Of a DNA stretch of 64,000 bases, positions 8,498 to 18,185 are shown piece after piece. Location: contig SIHQ01000010.1 in NCBI GenBank assembly GCA_004762125.1, forward strand, positions 1 to 64,000. Direction: 5' to 3'. This DNA is from Oceanospirillales bacterium (GTDB taxonomy: Bacteria > Pseudomonadota > Gammaproteobacteria > Pseudomonadales > Endozoicomonadaceae). The notes beneath the pieces are model-generated. The model did not search any database, was not told where the DNA came from, and saw nothing but the letters and a program-made list of their open reading frames with translations. Each line of letters begins with the position of its first letter. Position 1 is the stretch's first letter. Position numbers and translations under genes: made by a program.

Positions 8498-9568
8498 TTA
8501 TTTATTAATGAGTCTGGAGATACGGGCTCCCAGCCTTCCCTCTATTTCTACCAGTTGGCATTCACCGATCAGTTTACCGTTGGCTCTAAGTTTTACTGGC
8601 TGATCAACAGGGTTATCCAAAAGGAACGTGTAACCGTTATGTAGACCTTGCATCTCAGCCGCTGTCATTGACTGTTCACCCACTTCGAACATTAGAGTAA
8701 CTGGCAGATCTGCTAACTCTACAGGTATATTTTCACCTTCTGGCAAAGCCTCGGCTTCAGGAGCTTCTTCGTCTGGCTGTTCCTGATCTAGTTCTTCATC
8801 TTGATGAAGCTGTTCTGAATCAAGTTGGTCAAATTGTTCGTCCATAGCCTGTAGCCTTTGTCTGATCGTAACCTGGTGACCACTGCTGTCTGCCAACCAT
8901 GAAACTCGGGGATTAACTCGAACAATGATCTGTTCACTAGCCCCATGGGTTTCAAGAAAAACAATATCGCCTACTTCTAACCCTACGTATTCATCGGTGG
9001 TCAGTCGTGTATGACCTTTTTGTAGGGATGCCCAGAAAGGTATATCGGGCAGAGGCGAACTTTGATGAGCTGGAATTCTGTCAAGAATCTGTAAGACCAA
9101 AGCGTTTAGTGCTATTTGAAAGGTTGAATTGACGCCATTAAAGTTAACCCCGAGGGCTAACCTTTCAGAATCTGTTGTTTCGCACTTCTCGAAATTGATG
9201 AGTGATGCAGAAACCCCGAGTGCTATTTGCAAGGTTTCGAGAACTGGTTGGATGGCTTTGCTGAAAACCGCTGGGGCCAATCCTTCTGGCAATTTCTCTA
9301 GAGCTTTGTGATCAATTTTTGAAGGTAAAAGAAAGTCGGCAATGTATTGCCCAATGAACAATTGGCAGGTTTGACCATTCAATTCAATGTCCAGTTGAAA
9401 GCAGGGCGCATCGGATTTGGCCATGCCACCAATGACAAAGGTGACCTGCTGATTATTGATGCTGGTTTGAAATTGCCTCTGGCAGGAAGCCAGTGTCCGG
9501 TTCAGCTGAAATTCAGCAGATGACACTGAAGGGTAAGTTAGCGGCCTGGCATCCTGTTCGGTATTCAT
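8498..9568 (-). CDS. sctQ: T3SS cytoplasmic ring (C-ring) protein SctQ
   Basis: A 356-residue protein of the YscQ/FliN-FliM family, which forms the cytoplasmic sorting platform. A divergent N-terminal domain with a SpoA-like region (about 180-235) is joined to a C-terminal SpoA domain (about 285-354: PVTLMFEVG ... GRLGARISRLI) by a very acidic Glu/Gln/Asp-rich linker (about 242-280). The ATG overlaps the sctP stop by 4 bp. An internal ATG at 8845 (codon 242), with AAAGG 9 nt upstream, could produce a separate C-terminal product as known for Yersinia YscQ; see findings. Confidence 0.85.
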   Translation of the reverse strand: MNTEQDARPLTYPSVSSAEFQLNRTLASCQRQFQTSINNQQVTFVIGGMAKSDAPCFQLDIELNGQTCQLFIGQYIADFLLPSKIDHKALEKLPEGLAPAVFSKAIQPVLETLQIALGVSASLINFEKCETTDSERLALGVNFNGVNSTFQIALNALVLQILDRIPAHQSSPLPDIPFWASLQKGHTRLTTDEYVGLEVGDIVFLETHGASEQIIVRVNPRVSWLADSSGHQVTIRQRLQAMDEQFDQLDSEQLHQDEELDQEQPDEEAPEAEALPEGENIPVELADLPVTLMFEVGEQSMTAAEMQGLHNGYTFLLDNPVDQPVKLRANGKLIGECQLVEIEGRLGARISRLINK

Positions 9569-10284
9569 GATTCTTCAGTATCATCCTGGTCTTCTGCAGC
9601 AACGTACTCTTCTTGTGAACGACCATCATTCTGTTCACCGCCAGCGCCTGACATATTGATATTGACCTGAACCTTGTCACCCAGTCGTTCAGAGAGTGTT
9701 TTCTGAAGACTTGCTTCACTGGCGGCAAGAATATTATGGGACTCGGCGGAGGTTGTGTTCATGGTGACTTGAAGAGCCCCGGCTACTCGTTGTAAACGAA
9801 TTTCTGTACCAGGAAGAATGTTATCTTTCAGTGTCATTCTGATTTCTGCACCATTCACGGCATCCTTTGAGGAAACCATGATTTTGTCCACCAGTTTGTT
9901 GAGTGCTTCATTGACCTCTTTTGGACCACTGACGGACTGAATGTTTTTCAACTGGGCTTCTGATGTCTGTAGTGCTTCTCGAGATCCAATCGCAGATTCA
10001 TTCAGCATTGATTGTTGAAGGCTGTCACTGCTCTGGTGGCTGTCTCTCTTTTCACCTTTATCTTTAAACTTACCGTCCAGAAGTTCTCTGGCATTTTTTC
10101 GACGTTCGGCCATCAAGCTTTCCAGGCTCTGTTCTTCTTTGCCTCCGGTTTTGCTCTTACCATCTTTTTTCTTGTCTACTTTACGAGCAAAGTCCTGAGC
10201 TTGATCTTCCGAGACTTTTTGGTTTTGTCCTACGGATAGATTGTCATTCTGGGCAGGTGGCTGGCTGGGATTAACAGGTTGCAT
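9565..10284 (-). CDS. sctP: T3SS needle-length/substrate-switch protein SctP (YscP/FliK-like)
   Basis: A 239-residue hydrophilic protein. The first 110 residues are low-complexity and rich in Lys, Gln, Ser and Asp, as in molecular-ruler proteins. The C-terminal half has a FliK-like domain (about 130-220: EIRMTLKDNILPGTEIRLQRVAGALQV and a following Leu-rich helix) that would contact SctU. The identification rests on position between sctO and sctQ and on this domain; ruler proteins diverge strongly. It is shorter than Yersinia YscP. A 4-bp overlap with sctQ suggests coupling. Confidence 0.75.
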   Translation of the reverse strand: MQPVNPSQPPAQNDNLSVGQNQKVSEDQAQDFARKVDKKKDGKSKTGGKEEQSLESLMAERRKNARELLDGKFKDKGEKRDSHQSSDSLQQSMLNESAIGSREALQTSEAQLKNIQSVSGPKEVNEALNKLVDKIMVSSKDAVNGAEIRMTLKDNILPGTEIRLQRVAGALQVTMNTTSAESHNILAASEASLQKTLSERLGDKVQVNINMSGAGGEQNDGRSQEEYVAAEDQDDTEES

Positions 10285-10322
10285 GATGGCCTCCAGGCTG
10301 ATGTCGCCCGAAGCTAGTCTGG

Positions 10323-10784
10323 CTAGTGTCGGGGGCGAACAGTAAATTCTTCCATTTCAAGGTCTTCTAATCGGGCCGCCTCTTTGGCTTCCTCTTCATC
10401 AATCACCTTGGTAAATTCCGTGAACTTCTCAACAGCCTGCATCGCTTGCCGATGCTTTTCTCGAGCTTCTTCCAGTTGCTCCCTGGCGTCTTCTACTTCT
10501 TTTTCAGCAATACTGATGGCTTGCTGGAGCTCGACATCTTTTTCTCGCAGTGCAGCGACCTTGATTTTTAGCTTGTCTAGGTCGCTCTGCTTCACTTCCA
10601 TGTTGATAATGTTATCGTAGAGCCGCTGTTCTTCTTTACAGCGCCATTCCACGTACTCTTCGAACTCCTGAGTTTTTTTCTCTACATCTTCGTGAGCTTG
10701 CTCAAGACGGTACTCGCTCTTGCGAACCTCTCTTAACGCGGAATTCTCACGAATTTCTTTAATTTTCAGTAATTGATGCAACAT
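10323..10784 (-). CDS. sctO: T3SS stalk protein SctO (YscO/FliJ-like)
   Basis: A 153-residue, almost entirely coiled-coil protein (about 10-140), full of Glu, Lys, Gln and Arg in heptads. SctO is the central stalk that inserts into the ATPase hexamer and links it to the export gate. It begins LHQLLKIKEIRENSALRE, a typical YscO start. It lies directly after sctN with a 3-nt gap. Sequence conservation in the family is low, so the call leans on operon position, length and coiled-coil character. Confidence 0.82.
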   Translation of the reverse strand: MLHQLLKIKEIRENSALREVRKSEYRLEQAHEDVEKKTQEFEEYVEWRCKEEQRLYDNIINMEVKQSDLDKLKIKVAALREKDVELQQAISIAEKEVEDAREQLEEAREKHRQAMQAVEKFTEFTKVIDEEEAKEAARLEDLEMEEFTVRPRH

Positions 10785-10787
10785 TTA

Positions 10788-12119
10788 TCAGACGCCAGTG
10801 AGTTGTCTGAGCTGTTGGATATTATCTTCGTAGTCGGTTAATTCATCGGTTCTCTGTTTTAAATAATTGCGAATAGCATCAATTTTTTTCAAGGCTTCAT
10901 CGGCTACAGCGTCGGAGCCAGGTTTGTATTCACCTACTTTCACCAGTAATTCAATTTCTTCGTATTTAGCCAGTAGCTCACGTAGCTTTCCTGCGGCTGC
11001 TTGATGTTCTTTTGGGGTGACGTTGTTCATTACACGGCTGGTGCTGGCAAGTACATCAATAGCAGGGTAGTGATTTGCTGCGGCTAATTTTCTGGAAAGG
11101 ATAATGTGCCCATCCAGTATTGAGCGGGTCTCATCGGCCACGGGCTCGGTCATATCATCGCCTTCCACAAGAACCGTATACATGGCCGTGATTGAACCAG
11201 TATCTGACATACCGGCTCGTTCCATCAATTTTGGCAGGGTGGCAAATACTGAAGGTGGAAAGCCTCGTCTGGTGGGTGGTTCACCGGCAGCAAGACCGAT
11301 CTCACGCTGAGCACGGGCAAAACGAGTAACGGAATCCATTAATAGCAGAACCCGCTTGCCTCGATCACGGAAATATTCGGCAACAGCTGTCGCGGTATAG
11401 GCCGCTTTTGCACGTTCCATGGATGATTTGTCAGATGTAGCCACAATGATGACCGATTTTTTTATACCTTCAGGTCCGAGGTCGTGTTCGATAAATTCCC
11501 GTAGTTCCCGTCCTCGTTCACCGATGAGTGCGAGTACGGTCACATCGACGTCAGCGCCCTTAACAAGCATTGAAAGCAAGGTGCTCTTACCACCACCAGC
11601 TGCTGCGAATATCCCCATTCGTTGACCTTCACCGCAAGTTAACACTCCGTCGAATGCTTTGATGCCAAGTGGCAAAGGCTTGTCGATGATTTTTCGGGTC
11701 ATCGGGTCAGGAGCGCTGGTGTAAACCGGGTAGTAAGTTTCCGGCTCTATACCATCAAATGCAGTCGGATCAAGAGGGCTACCCATGCCATCAAGTACGT
11801 GGCCGAGTAGATGAGGACCAACGCCTACATGGTGAACTCTTCCGGTAGGGATAACTTCAGTCGTGGAGGAAATACCGATGATTTCACCCATGGGCGAAAG
11901 AACGGTCTCATGACCCTGGAACCCAACAACTTCGGCATAACCGGTTTTTTCTTCGTTGGGAGTGACCAGTTCACAGAGTTCACCAATTTTGACCCCGGGC
12001 ACGGCTGCCTTGATGATCATACCCTGGACTTCGGTCACACGGCCGCGAATATCTACCAATCGACTACTTTCAACGGCACCCTGTAATGCGTTAGTCAGAT
12101 AACTAAGTGCTTCAGCCAC
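10788..12119 (-). CDS. sctN: T3SS ATPase SctN
   Basis: A 443-residue ATPase of the YscN/FliI family, related to the F1 beta subunit. It strips chaperones from effectors and unfolds them at the membrane base. The Walker A motif AAAGGGKST lies at about 172-180. The Walker B strand [10 protein letters not shown] and the export-ATPase signature [12 protein letters not shown] follow. The N-terminal hexamerisation domain and C-terminal helical domain are present, and length is normal. It is the first gene of the NOPQRSTU operon. A terminator upstream separates it from the chaperone gene, so it probably has its own promoter in 12120-12220. Confidence 0.95.
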   Translation of the reverse strand: MAEALSYLTNALQGAVESSRLVDIRGRVTEVQGMIIKAAVPGVKIGELCELVTPNEEKTGYAEVVGFQGHETVLSPMGEIIGISSTTEVIPTGRVHHVGVGPHLLGHVLDGMGSPLDPTAFDGIEPETYYPVYTSAPDPMTRKIIDKPLPLGIKAFDGVLTCGEGQRMGIFAAAGGGKSTLLSMLVKGADVDVTVLALIGERGRELREFIEHDLGPEGIKKSVIIVATSDKSSMERAKAAYTATAVAEYFRDRGKRVLLLMDSVTRFARAQREIGLAAGEPPTRRGFPPSVFATLPKLMERAGMSDTGSITAMYTVLVEGDDMTEPVADETRSILDGHIILSRKLAAANHYPAIDVLASTSRVMNNVTPKEHQAAAGKLRELLAKYEEIELLVKVGEYKPGSDAVADEALKKIDAIRNYLKQRTDELTDYEDNIQQLRQLTGV

Positions 12120-12221
12120 AGTGCACCATCTCCTTGTGAATGCGTTTTCATCGAATGTGTTTTTCGAATAGATAGTTTCAGTGTAATAGAGCGTTTGGGG
12201 GTGTGGCGTTGAGGCATAAAA

Positions 12222-12244
12222 AAAGGGCTTGTGATAAGCCCTTT
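12222..12244 (-). terminator. Rho-independent terminator between the chaperone gene and sctN
   Basis: AAAGGGCTT (12222-12230) pairs with AAGCCCTTT (12236-12244) around a 5-nt loop. On the minus strand it is followed by a T-run. It lies between the chaperone stop (12262) and sctN (12119), and should cut or weaken read-through into the sct operon. Confidence 0.75.
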
Positions 12245-12261
12245 TGAATTTCAGCTGATCT

Positions 12262-12762
12262 TTAGACCATCATGCCCATATCGCTCGGGCCACCATTCGG
12301 AGCTGGTGGAGGGGTTGATGAAGAGCCGGTCTTTGGCGCTGCTGTACCATCACTTTCGGTGTTTTCTACTTCAGAAACGACCCATTCCAAAGTATTTACG
12401 AACTTTTCCAGAGTGGATTCGAAATTACCGTAGTCAGAGGAGGCTAGCATGGAGCGAATCAGAAGAACTTCTGACTGATCATGATTCAAGGCATGAAAAG
12501 CACCCTGCATGCTGTGGTGTTGAAGATTCAGGGAAAGTAGTTTCTGGTAAAGTTCTGTTTTGGCATCATCATGAGCATCCATGGGCTTAACAGAAGAGAC
12601 AAATACGAGAGCCTCGTCTTCTTCCAGGTACTCCATGTTGACGATAAGGGTATCGTCGAAGCAAAGCCCGCAGGCATCATGTTCGTTCAGGGCTAACTCG
12701 CCAAGGCCGATGCTTTCGGCAAAGTGTTGAAGGTTCTCTTCGACGTTCTGCTTATAGGACAT
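12262..12762 (-). CDS. CesT-like type III secretion chaperone (probable)
   Basis: With the start at 12762 the protein has 166 residues. This ATG is preferred because GGAGG lies 10 nt upstream, inside the longer frame that opens at 12789. Residues 1-125 look like a class I secretion chaperone: small and acidic, with the [25 protein letters not shown] helix-strand start, then [11 protein letters not shown] and a Leu-rich dimer helix. The last 30 residues are a low-complexity Pro/Gly/Ser tail. It lies upstream of sctN on the same strand. Partner is unknown; it could serve a translocator, an effector such as the SopB-like protein at 33553, or the sorting platform. Confidence 0.6.
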   Translation of the reverse strand: MSYKQNVEENLQHFAESIGLGELALNEHDACGLCFDDTLIVNMEYLEEDEALVFVSSVKPMDAHDDAKTELYQKLLSLNLQHHSMQGAFHALNHDQSEVLLIRSMLASSDYGNFESTLEKFVNTLEWVVSEVENTESDGTAAPKTGSSSTPPPAPNGGPSDMGMMV

Positions 12763-12956
12763 GGATCCATACCCTCCGTGGTATGACATCAGTAACTGGA
12801 ATATCAGTAATTAAATCTTAGTATATATTGCTCTTATCAAGTACGTGGTTCCCGAAGCCGTAAATTCAGGGAAGAGCACTGATTAAAGCTGCTATCGGAC
12901 GATAAAGGGGAAGCCTGTATACTTTCCGACAAAATTTTGAACCTGGAGAGACAAAA

Positions 12957-13457
12957 TTGAGTGAACAGGACACTGTTGACCAGTACTGGATGAAAGAAGC
13001 GCTTATCGAAGCTGCGAAGGGTAGAGCATTGAATGAAGTGCCGGTAGGGGCTGTTGTGGTTTTCAATGGCGAAATCATTGGTCGAGGCTACAACCAGCCC
13101 ATCAGTGGCTGTAATCCGGTAGCTCATGCAGAAGTGCTGGCTTTGCAGGAAGCAGCAGCTGCGTTGAAGAACTATCGGTTGGTAGATTGTGAGCTGTTCG
13201 TCACTCTGGAGCCATGCACTATGTGTGCAGGTGCTATTATCCACAGTCGAGTGAAAAGGGTGGTGTTTGGTGCTTATGAGCCCAAGGCTGGAGCTCTGGT
13301 GAGTCAAAGCCGAGTGCTGGAGCTGCCCTATATGAATTATAAAGTCGCTATGACCGAAGGAGTGCTTGAGCAGGAATGCAGTGAGATAATTTCCGGCTTT
13401 TTCCGTGATCGAAGGGCGGTTAAAAAAGCAGCAAAACAGTCTCTGAGATGCTGTTGA
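12957..13457 (+). CDS. tadA: tRNA-specific adenosine deaminase TadA
   Basis: A 166-residue cytoplasmic enzyme that converts A34 to inosine in tRNA-Arg(ACG). The zinc site is complete: HAEV (catalytic Glu) at about 57-60 and PCTMC at about 87-91. The start is TTG at 12957, with GGAG about 10 nt upstream and no ATG available in frame before codon 12. The C-terminal tail is basic, as usual. It is divergent from the T3SS chaperone gene and has no visible operon partner. Confidence 0.95.
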   Translation: MSEQDTVDQYWMKEALIEAAKGRALNEVPVGAVVVFNGEIIGRGYNQPISGCNPVAHAEVLALQEAAAALKNYRLVDCELFVTLEPCTMCAGAIIHSRVKRVVFGAYEPKAGALVSQSRVLELPYMNYKVAMTEGVLEQECSEIISGFFRDRRAVKKAAKQSLRCC

Positions 13458-13578
13458 TAAGAAATTAGTGAAAAGAATGCGGTTTATCGCGGGACGATAG
13501 CTGGTTTCCGTACCTTGGTTTCGATTAATATAGCGACCCTGATTATTCCCCTGAGTCCAGCTGAGGACAGTTTTTATC

Positions 13579-16500
13579 ATGCTGATATTGCGTGGTGCTC
13601 CGGCTCTCTCGCCGTTTCGTAGCCAAAAGCTGCTTGAAACCCTGCAGAACCTAATTCCGGAAATCTCCAGTGTTTCTGCTGAATTCCAGCATTTCATTCG
13701 AGTCAATGATGACCTATCCCTACAAGAGCTTCAGACACTAGAGAAGCTTCTGACCTACGGGCCTACTCTTGAAGAAGGGCCGCTTGAAGAAGGGCCGCTT
13801 GAAGAAGGGGAGCCTGAGGAAGAAAGAGCAGATACTCTGTTTCTGGTCGTGCCAAGATCCGGAACTATTTCTCCGTGGTCCAGTAAGGCAACGAACATTG
13901 CCAGTAACTGTGGTCTGGATAAAATTCAGCGTATTGAGCGTGGGCTGGCTTACCATATTGCTACTGAGCAAATACTGACAGAAGAACAGCAGGCTATTGT
14001 CAGTGACCTGCTTCATGACCGTATGACTGAAGCCGTTCTCGACAATCCTAAAGCTGCTGAGGTGCTGTTCGCTGAGACCGAACCTGCACCGCTGAATGCT
14101 GTTGATGTTCTGGAAGGTGGTCGTGAAGCTCTAGCTGTAGCTAATACAAATCTTGGTTTGGCCTTGGCTGATGATGAGATTGATTATCTGGTAGAAAGTT
14201 ACTTAAAACTGAAGCGTAATCCCACTGACGTCGAACTGATGATGTTTGCTCAGGCAAACTCTGAGCATTGCCGTCACAAGATTTTTAATGCGACCTGGAC
14301 CATAGATGGCGATGATCGCAGTCATTCCTTGTTCCAGATGATTCGTAATACCCATAAGCTCAATGGCGAAGGAGTGCTATCTGCCTATAAAGATAATGCT
14401 TCCGTTATTGTGGGTGCGAAAGCAGGCCGATTCTTCCCGAATCCATCCGGCAAAGAATATGGTTATCATCAGGAAAATATTAATATCCTGATGAAGGTAG
14501 AAACCCATAACCACCCGACGGCTATTGCTCCCTGGGCTGGTGCTGCTACCGGTTCTGGTGGTGAGATTCGTGATGAGGGTGCTACCGGTAAAGGTTCCAA
14601 GCCAAAAGCAGGTTTGACCGGATTTACTGTATCCAATCTGAAAATTCCGGGCTATGAACAGCCTTGGGAAAAGGATTACGGCAAGCCTGATCGTATTGTT
14701 TCTGCTCTGGATATCATGATTGAAGGTCCGTTGGGTGGCGCTGGTTTTAACAATGAATTTGGTCGCCCTAACCTTTGTGGTTACTTCCGTACTTATGAAG
14801 AAACAGTAAAGGGTGCCAACGGTGATGAAGTCCGTGGTTATCATAAGCCCATCATGCTGGCTGGTGGTCTGGGCAACATTCGTACCGACCATGTCGAGAA
14901 GGGTGAAATCCCTGTCGGAGCCAAACTGATTGTTCTTGGTGGCCCAGCCATGCAAATCGGTCTTGGCGGTGGTGCGGCTTCTTCCATGACCTCATCTGAT
15001 GGCCAGGAAGATCTCGATTTTGCCAGTGTTCAGCGTGACAACCCAGAAATGGAACGCCGCTGTCAGGAAGTAATTGACCAGTGCTGGCAGTTGGGTGATG
15101 AAAACCCTATCGCCTTTATTCATGACGTAGGTGCTGGTGGTCTGTCCAATGCTCTGCCTGAGCTTGTGAACGACGGTGGCCGTGGTGGTCGTTTTCAGAT
15201 TCGTGACATCATCAATGATGAACCGGGCATGTCTCCACTGGCACTCTGGTGTAACGAGTCCCAGGAACGTTATGTGATGGCTGTGCCAGTCCAAGATCTG
15301 GAGCTGTTCGAAGAAATCTGTCGTCGTGAACGTTGTCTCTACGCGATTGTGGGTGAAGCTACTGAAGAGAAGCATCTGCTGGTAGAGGACAGTTATTTTG
15401 AAAATAATGCTGTTGACATGCCTTTGGATGTACTACTGGGTAAAGCACCTCGTATGCATCGCGATGTTAAGGCAAAAGAGATCAAGCAGGATGCTGTAAA
15501 TCTTGATGGTATCGCTCTGGATGAAGCCGCAGAAAGAATTCTGAAGCTTCCTACCGTAGCCAGTAAGAATTTCCTGATCACCATTGGTGATCGATCTATC
15601 ACAGGTTTGGTTGCTCGCGAGCAGATGGTAGGCCCGTGGCAGACGCCTGTGGCAGATTGTGCGGTAACGGCTTCTTCCTACGACACCTACAAAGGTGAAG
15701 CCATGTCCATGGGCGAGCGTACGCCTCTGGCTGTTATTAATGCACCGGCTTCCGGTCGTATGGCAATCGGTGAAGCGATCACCAATATTGCCTGCACTCG
15801 TATTGAAAAGATGGGTGATATCAAACTGTCTGCTAACTGGATGGCTGCAGCTGGTCATCCGGGTGAAGATGCCAAGCTTTATGAAACCGTGAAAGCGGTG
15901 GGTATGGAGTTATGTCCTGAGTTGGGTATTGCCATTCCTGTGGGCAAGGATTCTATGTCCATGCGGACAGGTTGGAAAGAAAATGGAGAAGACAAAAGTG
16001 TTACTTCTCCTTTGTCTTTGGTGATCTCTGCTTTTGCTCCCGTTCTGGATATACGTAAGACCGTTACTCCCCAATTGAAAACAGATCAAGGTGATACGGA
16101 CCTGTTGCTGATTGATCTGGGTCGTGACCAAAACCGTCTTGGTGGCTCTGCACTGGCTCAGGTGTATAACCAGGTCGGTGACCAGACTCCGGATGTTTCT
16201 TCTTCTGATGACCTGAAAGCATTCTTTAACGCTATCCAGAAAATGTTGGAAGCCGACCTTTTGTTGGCTTATCACGATCGTTCAGATGGTGGTCTGTTCA
16301 CTACGCTGGTAGAAATGGCCTTTGCTGGTCGTACCGGACTGGAAGTGAATATCGACAAGCTGGCCGGTTGTGAATCAATGATTCTGCCTGCGCTGTTTAA
16401 TGAAGAGCTGGGAGCAGTGATTCAGGTTCGTCGTTCAGATAAAGGAAAGGCCAAGGACGTTCTGGCTTCTGCTGGTCTGGGGGCTTGTACCCATACCATC

Positions 16501-17523
16501 GCTGAAACACGTGCCAACCATCGTATTAACTTTACCTTTAACGGTGAAGTGATCAGCAGTGAAAGTCGGGTGAAACATCAGCGTTGGTGGGCTGAAACCA
16601 GCTACCGTATTCAGTCGCTGCGTGATAATCCGGAATGTGCTCGTCAAGAGTACGACAACCTGCTGGATGACTCTGATACAGGCCTCAACATCTCTCTGCC
16701 CTTTGATGTCAGTCATGATATCGCTGCGCCTTATATCGCGACAGGTAAGCGTCCTCAGGTCGCGATTCTTCGTGAACAGGGTGTGAACGGTCATGTAGAA
16801 ATGGCGGCTGCCTTTGATCGTGCGGGCTTTGCTGCGGTCGATGTGCATATGAGTGATGTGTTATCTGGTAAGCGGCAGCTGTCTGAGTTCAAAGGCTTGG
16901 TAGCCTGCGGTGGTTTCTCTTACGGTGACGTTCTGGGTGCTGGTGAAGGTTGGGCCAAATCCATTCTGTTCAATGAGCAGGCTCGTAATCAGTTTGAGAC
17001 TTTCTTTCATCGTGCGGACAGTTTTACTCTGGGTGTTTGTAACGGTTGTCAGATGTTATCCAACCTTCATGAGTTAATACCGGGTACGGAAAATTGGCCA
17101 CATTTTGTTCGTAACCAATCTGAACAATTTGAAGCTCGTACTGTGATGGTTGAAGTGCAGAAGAGTAAATCTATCTTCTTGCGCGGCATGGAAGGCTCCC
17201 GTATGCCGATTGCTGTTGCTCACGGTGAAGGTTATGCCGAATTCAGTAAGGTTGGGCAGATTAACCACCTTACCGATGCGGATCAGATTTCTCTGCGCTA
17301 CGTAGATAATATGGGTCGATCTACGGTTCGTTATCCTTACAACCCGAATGGCTCTCCTCAAGGTATTACCGGTCTGACCTCCAGTGACGGTCGTGTCACT
17401 ATTATGATGCCGCATCCTGAGCGAGTGTTCAGAACGGTTCAGCATAGCTGGCATCCGGATAGTTGGGGTGAAGATGCGCCCTGGATGAGAATGTTCAGAA
17501 ATGCTCGTACCTGGGTAGACTGA
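13579..17523 (+). CDS. purL: Phosphoribosylformylglycinamidine synthase
   Basis: A 1314-residue single-chain enzyme of purine synthesis: FGAR + glutamine + ATP gives FGAM. It has the N-terminal PurS-like domain, two AIRS-type synthetase halves (for example [10 protein letters not shown] and [17 protein letters not shown] blocks) and a C-terminal class I glutaminase with LGVCNGCQM and the PHPER histidine. Length is close to E. coli PurL (1295). The oddity is an acidic insertion at residues 64-82, encoded by three 15-bp repeats (13768-13812), in the loop before the conserved [11 protein letters not shown] block. The frame is intact, so the protein is presumably functional. Confidence 0.97.
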   Translation: MLILRGAPALSPFRSQKLLETLQNLIPEISSVSAEFQHFIRVNDDLSLQELQTLEKLLTYGPTLEEGPLEEGPLEEGEPEEERADTLFLVVPRSGTISPWSSKATNIASNCGLDKIQRIERGLAYHIATEQILTEEQQAIVSDLLHDRMTEAVLDNPKAAEVLFAETEPAPLNAVDVLEGGREALAVANTNLGLALADDEIDYLVESYLKLKRNPTDVELMMFAQANSEHCRHKIFNATWTIDGDDRSHSLFQMIRNTHKLNGEGVLSAYKDNASVIVGAKAGRFFPNPSGKEYGYHQENINILMKVETHNHPTAIAPWAGAATGSGGEIRDEGATGKGSKPKAGLTGFTVSNLKIPGYEQPWEKDYGKPDRIVSALDIMIEGPLGGAGFNNEFGRPNLCGYFRTYEETVKGANGDEVRGYHKPIMLAGGLGNIRTDHVEKGEIPVGAKLIVLGGPAMQIGLGGGAASSMTSSDGQEDLDFASVQRDNPEMERRCQEVIDQCWQLGDENPIAFIHDVGAGGLSNALPELVNDGGRGGRFQIRDIINDEPGMSPLALWCNESQERYVMAVPVQDLELFEEICRRERCLYAIVGEATEEKHLLVEDSYFENNAVDMPLDVLLGKAPRMHRDVKAKEIKQDAVNLDGIALDEAAERILKLPTVASKNFLITIGDRSITGLVAREQMVGPWQTPVADCAVTASSYDTYKGEAMSMGERTPLAVINAPASGRMAIGEAITNIACTRIEKMGDIKLSANWMAAAGHPGEDAKLYETVKAVGMELCPELGIAIPVGKDSMSMRTGWKENGEDKSVTSPLSLVISAFAPVLDIRKTVTPQLKTDQGDTDLLLIDLGRDQNRLGGSALAQVYNQVGDQTPDVSSSDDLKAFFNAIQKMLEADLLLAYHDRSDGGLFTTLVEMAFAGRTGLEVNIDKLAGCESMILPALFNEELGAVIQVRRSDKGKAKDVLASAGLGACTHTIAETRANHRINFTFNGEVISSESRVKHQRWWAETSYRIQSLRDNPECARQEYDNLLDDSDTGLNISLPFDVSHDIAAPYIATGKRPQVAILREQGVNGHVEMAAAFDRAGFAAVDVHMSDVLSGKRQLSEFKGLVACGGFSYGDVLGAGEGWAKSILFNEQARNQFETFFHRADSFTLGVCNGCQMLSNLHELIPGTENWPHFVRNQSEQFEARTVMVEVQKSKSIFLRGMEGSRMPIAVAHGEGYAEFSKVGQINHLTDADQISLRYVDNMGRSTVRYPYNPNGSPQGITGLTSSDGRVTIMMPHPERVFRTVQHSWHPDSWGEDAPWMRMFRNARTWVD
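13768..13812 (+). repeat. 15-bp tandem repeat (3 units) inside purL
   Basis: The unit CTTGAAGAAGGGCCG is perfect at 13768-13782 and 13783-13797, and nearly repeated at 13798-13812. It encodes LEEGP twice and then LEEGE. Being a multiple of three, changes in copy number would keep the reading frame. Confidence 0.9.
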
Positions 17524-17535
17524 CAGTACTCGTCA

Positions 17536-17563
17536 ACAGGCTGAGCCTCTGGGTTCAGCCTGT
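17536..17563 (+). terminator. Hairpin after purL, likely terminator
   Basis: A 12-bp stem with one G-T pair (17536-17547 with 17552-17563) has a 4-nt loop and starts 13 bp past the purL stop. The downstream run is only moderately T-rich (GTTTCCT). Confidence 0.6.
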
Positions 17564-17654
17564 GTTTCCTACCCTTCATATCTTCTGCGAACTCTTTTCA
17601 ATTCTTACCATCTAAACTAAATCCATAACTGATTAAATCGGGAGACTGAAAATA

Positions 17655-18125
17655 ATGAAAAATCTCGGAAGTTGCTTGATGGTGTTACTGGCAAGCCTGT
17701 TCCTGTCTGGTTGCATGAGTGATTTGACCGGCACCAGTTACAGTGCCCGTGAAGCCAGATTCACACAATTAGTTCGTTTTGGCACGGTAACCGAAGTTCA
17801 GGCCGTGAAGATTGACGGTACGGAAGGGGAGGTTGGTACCATTGCCGGAGCTGCCATTGGTGGTGCCGCGGCTTCAGGTATTGGCGGTAAGCGTGAAGGT
17901 GCTGTTGGTGCCGTTCTTGGAGCGATAGCGGGCGGTGTGTTGGGACACATGGCCGAGAAAAAAATCACTCAGAAGGGCGGGGTGGAATTAACCATTCAGC
18001 TGGAGACGGGTAGTTATTTATCAGTGGTTCAACAGAATGATCCTAATGCGCAGTTCAATAGAGGGGACAGGGTCAAGGTTCTTACTCAGAATAGTACCAG
18101 TCGTGTTGTGCATGCTCAAAAATAA
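17655..18125 (+). CDS. Glycine-zipper outer-membrane lipoprotein (SlyB/Pcp-like)
   Basis: A 156-residue lipoprotein. The signal peptide (1-19) ends in the lipobox LSGC, with lipidated C20; Met after the Cys suggests outer-membrane sorting. Residues about 62-100 are a glycine zipper (GTIAGAAIGGAAASGIGG ... GAVLGAIAGGVLGHMAE). This is the pattern of the 17-kDa antigen/SlyB family, which stabilises the envelope under stress. The C-terminal part is a small beta domain typical of SlyB. It stands alone between purL and the convergent glycan operon. Family is clear; exact orthology to SlyB is likely but not proven. Confidence 0.85.
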   Translation: MKNLGSCLMVLLASLFLSGCMSDLTGTSYSAREARFTQLVRFGTVTEVQAVKIDGTEGEVGTIAGAAIGGAAASGIGGKREGAVGAVLGAIAGGVLGHMAEKKITQKGGVELTIQLETGSYLSVVQQNDPNAQFNRGDRVKVLTQNSTSRVVHAQK

Positions 18126-18133
18126 TGAATAAA

Positions 18134-18175
18134 TGTGGCCTGCTGCTGGATTAATACAATTAAGTGCAGGCCACA
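18134..18175. terminator. Hairpin between convergent genes, possible bidirectional terminator
   Basis: A perfect 10-bp stem (TGTGGCCTGC at 18134-18143 with its complement at 18166-18175) has a 22-nt loop. It lies between the lipoprotein stop and the GT39 gene stop. The flanks are weakly T-rich on both strands. Confidence 0.5.
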
Positions 18176-18185
18176 GGTTTCTCAA

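Noticed and set aside
12837..13706. 289-codon minus-strand frame over tadA and the start of purL
   Set aside because: It is antisense to tadA, which has all catalytic motifs, and shows no domain of its own.
13768..13812. Repeat inside purL considered as a frameshift or assembly error
   Set aside because: The repeat is in frame, and the conserved PurL blocks continue on both sides without interruption.
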